Source: an uncultured Planctomycetaceae bacterium (GTDB taxonomy: Bacteria > Planctomycetota > Planctomycetia > Pirellulales > Pirellulaceae). Taken from it: a stretch of DNA of 55,792 nt. The notes below the pieces were generated by a model. That model saw nothing but the letters and a program-made list of their open reading frames with translations, was not told the DNA's origin and searched no databases. Positions within the stretch are counted from its first letter, which is position 1; every line of letters begins with the position of its first letter. Made by a program: the position numbers and the translations under genes. Location: the NCBI GenBank assembly GCA_903863885.1, contig CAIPEB010000688.1, positions 1 to 55,792 of the forward strand, given 5' to 3'. This document shows positions 49,009-55,792 of the stretch, in pieces.

Positions 49009-50466
49009 ATGCAGTCCGAAATGACGCCTGCGAAAGAAGTGCCGCAACCGGGCAGCGAGTTCGAGCGCGAGCCTGTGCCGCGAAGCGCGTGGCTCGGTTT
49101 CGGCAGTTTCGTCGGCATGTTTGCGGGCGAGCACACCGCCGGCACCGAGTTGATGATCGGTCCGCTGTTTGTGGCCGCCGGAGTCAGCGCCTTCGATGTG
49201 GTGGTCGGTTTGCTGCTGGGAAATATCCTGGCCGTCCTGAGTTGGACTCTGATGACCGCGCCGATCGCGACGCGAGCCCGTTTGACGCTTTACTACCAGT
49301 TGGAAAAGATCTGTGGCCCGGCCCTGGTAAACTGCTACAACCTCGCCAATGGCGTGATGTTCTGCTTTCTCGCCGGTGCGATGGTGACCGTCTCGGCAAC
49401 CGCCGTGGGGGTCTGGATCAAGTTTCCCATGCCGGGCCTCGGTGATCTTCTGCCGAACAGCGTCGGCTGGGTTGTCACGGTGGCCTTGGTCGGGCTGATG
49501 ATCTCGGTGGTGGCCGCGTTCGGGTATCAGACTGTGGCGCGAGTTGCCAACGTGGCGGCGCCCTGGATGCTGCTGGTGTTTCTCGCTTTCGGCATGATCG
49601 GACTGCGGCAGGCTATCGTCGAGTCGAAGGTGCCGGTCGCTTCGTTGTCCGACCTCTGGCATTTCTGCTGCACGTATATCTGGAAGGGTGGCGATCCGCT
49701 TCCCGGCCAGATCAAGTTCACGTTCTGGCATGTGACGTTTTTTGCCTGGTTCTGCAACATGGCCGTGCACATCGGCATGTCAGACCTGTCGGTCTTTCGA
49801 TTCGCAAGGCACTCCTGGTACGGTGTCGCGTCGGCGTCAGGCATGTTTCTCGGCCATTACATGGCGTGGCTCTGTGCGTCGATCCTGTACGCGCTGCAAC
49901 TGCATCGCAACCCGCACGATATCGATGTCCTGCCCGGACCAATGGCCTATCAGGCATGCGGCCTGGCCGGCATCATCTGCGTGATCATGGCCGGTTGGAC
50001 AACGGCGAATCCGACCATCTACCGCGCCGGGTTGGCGTTCCAGGCGATTGTGCCGAAAGTGTCGCGATTCAAAGTGACTCTGGCCACGGGGATTCTCGCC
50101 ACGATCGCCGGCGCGTTTCCCCTGGTCGCCATGAAACTGCTTCAGTTCGTCGCGTTGTACGGACTTATTCTCATGCCGATGGGTGCGGTGATTTTCGTCG
50201 ATTTCTGGCTGATGCGGCGCTTGGGACTTCGCGAAAACTACGCCGAATACAGCGGCAGACGATGGAACTCGGCCGCGGCGATCGCCTGGGTTGCGACCCT
50301 GGCCATTTGCGTGGTCTTGGTCTGCCTGGACCCGGTGATCGCCGGAATTCGCCCGTTTCAGATCTATTTCGTTTCCCTGCCCGGTTGGTTCGTCGCTGCT
50401 GCGCTGTACATCGTGTGCAGCGCGGTAATTCAGCGACAGGGTATTCAGCGGGGGAATAATTCATGA
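49009..50466 (+). CDS. NCS1-like permease, candidate rhamnose-locus transporter
   Basis: 485 residues from ATG at 49009 (a GTG precedes it at 49006). About 12 spans with the build of purine-cytosine/NCS1 permeases: FGSFVGMFAGEHTAGTELMIG near the start, GYQTVARVANVAAPWMLLVF and ITAGWTTANP-like IMAGWTTANPTIYRAGLAF. NCS1 proteins normally carry nucleobases, allantoin or related ring compounds. Here the gene is 33 bases after rhaA and coupled to a micro-protein, ahead of a rhamnosidase, so import of rhamnose or a rhamnoside fits the location better. That is an inference. The usual rhamnose carriers (RhaT, MFS or ABC) are absent from this locus. Confidence 0.78.
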   Translation: MQSEMTPAKEVPQPGSEFEREPVPRSAWLGFGSFVGMFAGEHTAGTELMIGPLFVAAGVSAFDVVVGLLLGNILAVLSWTLMTAPIATRARLTLYYQLEKICGPALVNCYNLANGVMFCFLAGAMVTVSATAVGVWIKFPMPGLGDLLPNSVGWVVTVALVGLMISVVAAFGYQTVARVANVAAPWMLLVFLAFGMIGLRQAIVESKVPVASLSDLWHFCCTYIWKGGDPLPGQIKFTFWHVTFFAWFCNMAVHIGMSDLSVFRFARHSWYGVASASGMFLGHYMAWLCASILYALQLHRNPHDIDVLPGPMAYQACGLAGIICVIMAGWTTANPTIYRAGLAFQAIVPKVSRFKVTLATGILATIAGAFPLVAMKLLQFVALYGLILMPMGAVIFVDFWLMRRLGLRENYAEYSGRRWNSAAAIAWVATLAICVVLVCLDPVIAGIRPFQIYFVSLPGWFVAAALYIVCSAVIQRQGIQRGNNS

Positions 50467-50672
50467 ATTGGCTTCGCCCCGCGTCTCAGTTGTTGTCGCT
50501 GCTTTCGTTCGTGGGAACGATTGTTCCGGCCGTGTTGTACGTGTACGGCTTGCTCAATCTCGACCAGACGAAATCCTGGACGTTGGTCGCCACCGTCGTG
50601 TGGTTCGCTGCCACTCCCTGCTGGATGGATCGCCCGGCGGAAAAAGCGAATGCGTCAAAGGAAATGACATGA
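50463..50672 (+). CDS. Micro-protein with two membrane spans, coupled to the permease
   Basis: 69 residues starting at an ATGA that overlaps the permease stop. Two hydrophobic helices (LLSLLSFVGTIVPAVLYVYGL and SWTLVATVVWFAATPCWM) are joined by a short polar loop with a charged tail. No family is known to me. Tight coupling to the permease suggests a small accessory subunit of the transporter, as with two-component carriers that need a two-helix partner, but this is inferred only from position and topology. Confidence 0.65.
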   Translation: MNWLRPASQLLSLLSFVGTIVPAVLYVYGLLNLDQTKSWTLVATVVWFAATPCWMDRPAEKANASKEMT

Positions 50673-50726
50673 AAGTGCTTCGTCACTCGGGATGAAGAAA
50701 GGGATGCCGGATGAACTGTTGACTTC

Positions 50727-50756
50727 CTCCAGACTCCAGACTCCAGACTCCAGACT
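50727..50756. repeat. Perfect heptamer array (CTCCAGA)x4
   Basis: Four exact tandem copies of CTCCAGA plus CT lie 43 bases before the GH78 start. A degenerate array of the complementary heptamer occurs at 54759-54800, just after the two-gene unit. Confidence 0.85.
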
Positions 50757-50798
50757 GTTTACGTTAGCGTTCAAGTTCTCTGAATTCAGGATCTTCAT

Positions 50799-53700
50799 AT
50801 GAGCTTCAGCAAAGTCATTCCAACTTGTTTTGCGCTGGCGCTGCTCAGCGGCAGCGTTTTGACGGTGTTCTGTGCCGGGGCCTCCGCCGCGGAGGAGAAC
50901 GGCGTGCTGTCGCCGAGTCTGCTGCGGTGCGAATACCAAGTCGATCCGCTGGGAATCGACGCAGCCGCCCCGCGGTTCAGCTGGATCGTTCTGTCGCCCG
51001 AACACGGCCAGAAACAAACTGCCTACCAGGTGCTCGTATCTTCCAATGAGGAACGACTTGGCGCCGATGAGGGCGACCTCTGGGATTCCGGCAAAGTCGA
51101 AAGCGATGAAACGGCGTGCATCGTTTACAGCGGGCAGAAGCTGAAGTCGCACCAGTACTGTTCATGGAAGGTGCGAGTCTGGGATGGCCAGGGGCGTGCC
51201 TCGGCCTGGAGCAAACCGGCCCGCTTTTCGGTGGGACTGCTCGACCCGCAAGACCTGAAAGCCCAATGGGTCGGCAGCGATGAAGCGCGTGCCGTGGGGC
51301 AGAAGGAAGCCCGGCTTGACGGCGCCGAGTGGATTGGATTCGCAAAAGAACCGAAGGAACCGGCGGCTACGGAACGCCTCTACTTTGGAACCGCGACAAT
51401 CCCCTCCGATGTTCGCATCAAGAAGGCGGAGATTCTGATGGAGGCCGACGATCTGGCGTGGCTGGTCTTCAACGGCCAGACGCTGGTCGTGGAAAAAGGC
51501 GGCTGGCAGCAGATTTCGCCTATCGATGTCACGGTCCACGCGAAGCCCGGTGTCAACGAGTTCCGCGTACAGGTGCGCAATTCGCTGCCGGGCCCCACGG
51601 GTCTTCTGGTGAAGTTGATCGTGGAGACCGCCGATGGCAAGACGCTCGCTTATTCGACCGACAAGACGTGGCGCGTCACCGATAATCCCGGGGCGAACTG
51701 GCACAACCGCGAACTGAAGGCGTCCGAATGGCCGGCGTGCCGAGTCATCGGGCCCTATGGCTGCGAGCCCTGGGGAAAGGCAAAAGAGAGCAACCTGGTG
51801 CTGCCTCCGGTGAAGTACCTGCGCGGCGAGTTCCAGGTCGCCAAACCCGTCAAGCGAGCAACGGCTTACGTCACCGCACTGGGTATCTGCGACCTGTACC
51901 TGAACGGGAACCGCGTCAGCGAAGATTTCTTTACGCCGGGTTGGACCGACTACACCAAACGCGTCTACTACCGCGCCTACGACGTCACCAAGCAGGTGGT
52001 GTCGGGTGCGAACGCGGTCGGCGGAGTGCTCGCCGACGGATGGTACAGCGGTTACGTCGGCTTCGGAAAACTGAGGAACCACTACGGCACGAAGCCCCGA
52101 CTGATGGTGCAGTTGAATCTCGAGTACGACGACAACACCACCGACGTCGTCACATCGGGTCCGTCGTGGAAGGCGACGACCGGGCCGATCCTCGAAGCGG
52201 ATTTCCTCATGGGGGAAACGTATGATGCGCGGCTCAGCCTGGGCGATTGGAGCAAGGCCGGCTTCGATGCATCGAAGTGGTGGAACGTCGTGACCGGCGC
52301 TGAAATGCAGCCGGTCGTTTCGGCGCACCCGGCCCCGCCCGTGCGGTCATTTGCCGACATTAAGGCCCGTACGATCCGCGAAACTTCGCCCGGTGTGTAT
52401 GTGCTGAACATGGGGCAGAACTTCGCCGGCGTCCCGCGTCTGACGGTCAAGGGCAAGCCCGGCCAGAAGATCCAGTTGCGCTTCGCGGAACGGCTGAATG
52501 AAGACGGCACGGTCTACACGACGAATCTGCGCGAAGCCCGAGTGATTGATACCTACACCTGCAAAGGCGAAGGCACCGAAACCTGGCAGCCGCGGTTTAC
52601 CTTTCACGGATTCCAGTACGTCGAGATCACGGGGCTGTCCGAAGCCCCCGATGCCGACACGGTCATTGGCGTGGCCGTGAGCAGCGACACGCCCGTTGTC
52701 GGGCAGTTCGAGTGCTCGAATCCCATGCTGAACCAGTTGCACAGCAATATCCTGTGGACGCAGCGGATGAACTTTATCGATATCCCGACAGACTGCCCGC
52801 AGCGTGACGAGCGGCTGGGATGGACGGGCGACGCGCAGGTTTACATTCGCACGGCCACGCTGAACACGGACGTGCAGGCATTCTTCGCGAAATGGCTTGT
52901 CGACCTGACGGACTCGCAACGCAAGGACGGCCAGTTCCCGATGGTCTCGCCGACGAAGGTGGCCGGAGACGATGGCGGGCCGGCTTGGGCCGATGCGGGT
53001 GTCATCTGTCCGTGGACCGTGTACGAAGTTTACGGCGACAAGCGGCTGCTCGAACGGCAATACGATTCGATGGTCCGTTTCATCGAGTTCTGCACGGCCC
53101 GGAGCACCAAGGATCTGCTGCCGCCGGCCCAGTACCACTGCTTCGGCGATTGGTTGAGCATCAAGGCGGAAACTCCGAAGGATGTGATCTATACGGCGTA
53201 TTTTGCCTACTGCACAAAGCTGCTTTCGCGGTCGGCCGCGGCTCTGGGAAAACAGGCCGATGCGGACAAGTACGAAGCGCTGTATCAGCGCATCCGCGAG
53301 TCCTTTAATCGCGCTTATGTCGAAGCCGACGGCAAGATTAAGGGAGACACGCAGTGCGTCTATGTGCTGGCGCTCTCGGCCGATCTGCTGGATGAGGCTA
53401 AGGCCAAAGCTGCGGCCAATCGTCTGGTCGAGAATATCCGCAACCGCGGTTGGCACCTTTCGACCGGTTTCATCGGCACCAAGGACCTGATGCTCGTTCT
53501 GGCGAAGATCGGGCGCAACGACGTCGCGTATCGCCTGTTGATGAACGAAACGTTTCCCTCGTGGGGCTTCTCCATCAAGCACGGCGCAACGAGCATCTGG
53601 GAACGGTGGGATGGATGGACGCCCGACAAGGGCTTCCAGGACCCTGGGATGAACTCGTTCGCACACTATTCGTTCGGGGCCGTGTACCAGTGGATCGTCG

Positions 53701-54107
53701 AGAACATCGGGGGCATCCGCAGTGACGGAGTCGGGTTCAAGCGAATCTCGCTTTCACCGCAGTTCGGCGGGAAACTGAATCACGCGAGCGTAGGATACGA
53801 CAGTATCCGCGGGCCGATTCGATCCGCATGGAAACGCAACGGCGATCGCATGGATTGGGATGTGACGATCCCGGCCAATACGACCGCGGTGGTCCGCGTA
53901 CCGACCACCGACCCGGGGACGATTACGGAAAGCGGCAAGCCGCTGGATCAGTGTCCATGGGCGAAGAAACTCAAGTCGGAAAACAACGTGACGACTATCG
54001 AACTGCAGTCGGGCAGCTACGAGTTCAATTTCACGCCCGATTTGATCAAACTGATTGTGCCGGCCATGGAGATTACCACACCTGCTTTGGGGAGCGACCC
54101 GAAATGA
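50799..54107 (+). CDS. Exported alpha-L-rhamnosidase, GH78
   Basis: 1102 residues with a signal peptide (FALALLSGSVLTVFCAGASA). It removes alpha-linked L-rhamnose from glycans outside the cytoplasm. Order: Fn3-like domain (about 38-140, RCEYQVDPLGIDAAAPRFSW, the GH78 opening); two beta-sandwich domains up to about 640, with LYLNGNRVSEDFFTPGWTDY and VLNMGQNFAGVPRL; the (alpha/alpha)6 catalytic barrel; and a C-terminal beta domain. The catalytic motif DCPQRDERLGWTGD carries the proposed general acid E671, and the base is probably E935 in SIWERWDGW. The length is typical. Its stop overlaps the DUF1080 start by ATGA. Freed rhamnose would enter via the permease and meet RhaA. Confidence 0.95.
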   Translation: MSFSKVIPTCFALALLSGSVLTVFCAGASAAEENGVLSPSLLRCEYQVDPLGIDAAAPRFSWIVLSPEHGQKQTAYQVLVSSNEERLGADEGDLWDSGKVESDETACIVYSGQKLKSHQYCSWKVRVWDGQGRASAWSKPARFSVGLLDPQDLKAQWVGSDEARAVGQKEARLDGAEWIGFAKEPKEPAATERLYFGTATIPSDVRIKKAEILMEADDLAWLVFNGQTLVVEKGGWQQISPIDVTVHAKPGVNEFRVQVRNSLPGPTGLLVKLIVETADGKTLAYSTDKTWRVTDNPGANWHNRELKASEWPACRVIGPYGCEPWGKAKESNLVLPPVKYLRGEFQVAKPVKRATAYVTALGICDLYLNGNRVSEDFFTPGWTDYTKRVYYRAYDVTKQVVSGANAVGGVLADGWYSGYVGFGKLRNHYGTKPRLMVQLNLEYDDNTTDVVTSGPSWKATTGPILEADFLMGETYDARLSLGDWSKAGFDASKWWNVVTGAEMQPVVSAHPAPPVRSFADIKARTIRETSPGVYVLNMGQNFAGVPRLTVKGKPGQKIQLRFAERLNEDGTVYTTNLREARVIDTYTCKGEGTETWQPRFTFHGFQYVEITGLSEAPDADTVIGVAVSSDTPVVGQFECSNPMLNQLHSNILWTQRMNFIDIPTDCPQRDERLGWTGDAQVYIRTATLNTDVQAFFAKWLVDLTDSQRKDGQFPMVSPTKVAGDDGGPAWADAGVICPWTVYEVYGDKRLLERQYDSMVRFIEFCTARSTKDLLPPAQYHCFGDWLSIKAETPKDVIYTAYFAYCTKLLSRSAAALGKQADADKYEALYQRIRESFNRAYVEADGKIKGDTQCVYVLALSADLLDEAKAKAAANRLVENIRNRGWHLSTGFIGTKDLMLVLAKIGRNDVAYRLLMNETFPSWGFSIKHGATSIWERWDGWTPDKGFQDPGMNSFAHYSFGAVYQWIVENIGGIRSDGVGFKRISLSPQFGGKLNHASVGYDSIRGPIRSAWKRNGDRMDWDVTIPANTTAVVRVPTTDPGTITESGKPLDQCPWAKKLKSENNVTTIELQSGSYEFNFTPDLIKLIVPAMEITTPALGSDPK

Positions 54108-54724
54108 AACAAATGAAACTGTCCGGTTACTGCTCGTTGGTTTTGCTGTGCATTGCAGTCGCCATCGGGCAAGCTGAAGAAAAGAAGCTCAACTGGAAGC
54201 CGTTGATGGACGGCAAGACGCTGGCGGGCTGGCATAAGGTCGGCGACGGCACGTGGACCGTCGAGGACGGCGCTTTCGTCGGCCGCGCCGACAAAACCAA
54301 ACTCTACGGATTGCTCTTCAGCGACGCGACGTACAAGGACTTCACGGTCCGCTTCAAGTTCAAGTGTCTCTCGGGCGACAGCGGTTTCTACATCCGCACG
54401 ATGCTCAAGGAACCCGATGAAGCGCACGGACTTCAGGTTCAGGTCGGTTTGGCCGGCAGCGGCGCGGGCGGAATCTACGAAAGCTACGGCCGCGCATGGG
54501 TCGTGAAGCCCACCGAGGAACAGGAAAAGAAGCTCCTTCGCACGGATGACTGGAACGAGATGGAGATCGCCGCGCACGGCGGGCATGTCACGGTTGTGCT
54601 GAACGGCACGCTGACGGCCGAACTGAAAGAAGATCCGAGCCGCCCGGAAGGTCATTTCGCGCTGCAGATGCACTCCGGAACCGTGATGCACGTCATGTTC
54701 AAGGACATCGAGATCGCCGAATAA
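54104..54724 (+). CDS. Exported DUF1080 (3-keto-disaccharide hydrolase-like) protein
   Basis: 206 residues from ATG at 54104 (ATGA coupling with the rhamnosidase gene, GGAG upstream). Signal peptide LVLLCIAVAIGQAEE. The mature protein is one DUF1080 beta-jelly-roll: WKPLMDGKTLAGWHKVGDG, TVEDGAFVGRA, DFTVRFKFKCLSGDSGFYIR, DWNEMEIAAHGGHVTVVLNG and GHFALQMHSGTVMHVMFKDI. Some members hydrolyse 3-keto-glycosides or bind glycans; others are untested. Its pairing with GH78 points to rhamnose-containing substrates. DUF1080 proteins are strongly expanded in Planctomycetota. Confidence 0.88.
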   Translation: MKQMKLSGYCSLVLLCIAVAIGQAEEKKLNWKPLMDGKTLAGWHKVGDGTWTVEDGAFVGRADKTKLYGLLFSDATYKDFTVRFKFKCLSGDSGFYIRTMLKEPDEAHGLQVQVGLAGSGAGGIYESYGRAWVVKPTEEQEKKLLRTDDWNEMEIAAHGGHVTVVLNGTLTAELKEDPSRPEGHFALQMHSGTVMHVMFKDIEIAE

Positions 54725-55050
54725 TGCACCGGCCTTCGGGACTTGCTCGTGCGGAGAAGTCTGGAGTCGGGAGTGGGAGTCCGGAGTCGGGAGTCTGGAG
54801 GAAGACGAATACTGGTTCGGCTATCCTCCACTACCGGCATCCGGCATCGCATTTCCATCCCGCGTGGTGCCCCCGATTCATGCCAACTCCGCGGGCTGGC
54901 AACTAGACTGAATGTTGGATGCCGAAGGCGGCGGGGCTTTGGAAAGGCAGACTGCGGCGATGGTCGGTTAAGAAATCGGCCATTCGGTCAAGCCTTGATT
55001 CGGCGTCTTGGAGCAGAACTCGCTCAGACCGGTTGGGGAGCAATTACGCG
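54725..55050. other. Intergenic region with heptamer repeat before the last gene
   Basis: 326 bp without a supported gene. It holds the GTCYGGA heptamer array at 54759-54800. The rest shows no clear promoter. GGGGAG at 55035-55040 is a good ribosome site for the gene at 55051. Confidence 0.5.
54759..54800. repeat. Degenerate heptamer array, GTCTGGA type
   Basis: Units read GTCTGGA, GTCGGGA, GTGGGA, GTCCGGA, GTCGGGA, GTCTGGA. GTCTGGA is the reverse complement of the TCCAGAC phase of the array at 50727, so the two arrays lie in opposite orientation around the GH78-DUF1080 pair. Confidence 0.7.
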
Positions 55051-55792
55051 ATGTTGAGCCAAACGTGGGCGCAAGTTCCCGGTTCTTCCGTGAGGCAATG
55101 CCGTGTGCGCGGCCTCGGTCGGTTTCTATTGCGTGGTGCAGGCGTTGCGATCGTGCTGTGCACGATCCGTGCTGGCGCGGAAGAGAATCGGCCGATCGTC
55201 TTTACCGGCGCGCCGGCCGCATCGCTGGCAGGTCAGCTTCAGGGACTTCCCTCGCAGCGCGAGGTCTCGCCCGCCGGGGAAATTGGACGCTCGCTGCAGT
55301 TCACCGACGACACGCTGCTGATCTGGTCGCGCATCTTGCGAACGGCCTCCACGCCGGATAACACTGCGGCAACTCTCGCTGAGATCGTCTTTCATGCGCG
55401 CCAACCGCATCGCGACTCGCCGTTTGTCGAGTTGGGCTACCGCACCGAGGTGTGGTACGAGTCGACTTTCTGGACCGGTCCGAATTGGACTCGCGTCGGC
55501 CGCAACTGGCATCACCCCGGCGAGGATACGCCGAGCGTGCGTCGCTACGTCGCGCCGCGCGACGGAACGATCACCGTCTCGGGGGCTGTTCGCAAGTTTC
55601 ATCTCGATGGCGACGGGGTGCGGGTGGCCATCCTGCACAACGATCGCGACATCTGGCACGCAGAAATCGAGGGCAAGGACGACAAAGGAATCGACCCGCA
55701 TCTGACGGTGCCGGTTCGCAAGGGCGAGTGCGTGCGGTTCCTCGTGCACAAACGCGGCAACATCGTTTGCGACACCACCTATTGGGATCCGG
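55051..55792 (+). CDS. Exported beta-sandwich protein, 5' part only
   Basis: Open from ATG at 55051 (GGGGAG ten bases upstream) to the window edge, 247 residues so far. A signal-like segment lies at about 25-43 (FLLRGAGVAIVLCTIRAGA). The following part reads FTDDTLLIWSRILRTA, WTGPNWTRVGRNWHHPGEDT, RRYVAPRDGTITVSGAVRK, DGVRVAILHNDRDIWHAEI, VPVRKGECVRFLVHKRGN and CDTTYWDP. I read this as a carbohydrate-binding-like beta-sandwich of the sort placed before or beside extracellular sugar enzymes in Planctomycetota. The catalytic part, if any, lies beyond the edge. It probably belongs to the rhamnose locus. Confidence 0.7.
   Translation, partial: MLSQTWAQVPGSSVRQCRVRGLGRFLLRGAGVAIVLCTIRAGAEENRPIVFTGAPAASLAGQLQGLPSQREVSPAGEIGRSLQFTDDTLLIWSRILRTASTPDNTAATLAEIVFHARQPHRDSPFVELGYRTEVWYESTFWTGPNWTRVGRNWHHPGEDTPSVRRYVAPRDGTITVSGAVRKFHLDGDGVRVAILHNDRDIWHAEIEGKDDKGIDPHLTVPVRKGECVRFLVHKRGNIVCDTTYWDP

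Noticed and set aside
47701-49770. A 689-codon open frame on the minus strand
   Set aside because: Antisense to rhaA and the permease gene; low-complexity His/Arg-rich product.
50727-50756. CRISPR array
   Set aside because: Units are 7 bp, contiguous and without spacers.

Overview
The window looks like a piece of a Planctomycetota chromosome: GC-rich, with long spurious antisense reading frames. The evidence is the protein set rather than any rRNA. It includes DUF1080 (3-keto-disaccharide hydrolase-like), DUF6807, leucine-rich-repeat and Tat-exported beta-propeller proteins, secreted polysaccharide-degrading enzymes, and a complete alternative complex III (ACIII) joined to a caa3 oxidase operon. 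I found no rRNA, tRNA, CRISPR array or transposase gene. The order within Planctomycetota cannot be fixed from this sequence.

Layout. 1-249 (minus): N-terminal half of a DCC/DUF393 thiol-oxidoreductase-like gene cut by the window edge. 378-2663 (minus): membrane-anchored LRR protein. 2798-7576: giant DUF4011-helicase-nuclease of the type linked to phage defence. 7791-9467: DUF4173 membrane protein. 10045-15543: three-gene cytosolic [FeFe]-hydrogenase operon whose middle subunit is fused to a GltD/NfnB-like NAD(P)H flavoprotein. 16035-17441 (minus): aspartase. 17815-19749: two exported proteins. 20002-24452 (minus): beta-helix protein and a GH5-like glycosidase. 24467-24955: a gene-less block bounded by 19-bp inverted repeats.

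25525-38624 is one long respiratory operon: ActA, ActB, ActC, a fused ActD-ActE, ActF, a small membrane protein, SCO, then CoxB-CoxA-CoxC-CoxD. It should carry electrons from quinol through ACIII to an A2-type caa3 oxidase. It is followed by a flavodoxin-fold quinone reductase, a hairpin terminator, and on the opposite strand a five-PAS histidine kinase with its NarL-type response regulator. 43008-46140 (minus) is a three-gene unit: LRR protein, APC permease and exported-type methyltransferase.

46597-55792 is a rhamnose-use locus: DUF6807, L-rhamnose isomerase, an NCS1-like permease translationally coupled to a 69-residue membrane protein, a GH78 alpha-L-rhamnosidase coupled to a DUF1080 protein, and the start of a further exported protein running off the right edge. 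Rhamnosides would be cut outside the cytoplasm, imported and isomerised to rhamnulose.

Intergenic DNA carries several families of short dispersed repeats: a doubled ATCCGTG motif (four copies in the first 10 kb), heptanucleotide arrays of two kinds, REP-like hairpins, and a palindromic family clustered at 24.6-24.9 kb. The best candidates for something new are the hydrogenase/GltD fusion in an otherwise aerobic-looking genome, the enlarged CuA loop in CoxB, the 0.5-kb inverted-repeat element, and the permease/micro-protein pair in the rhamnose locus.
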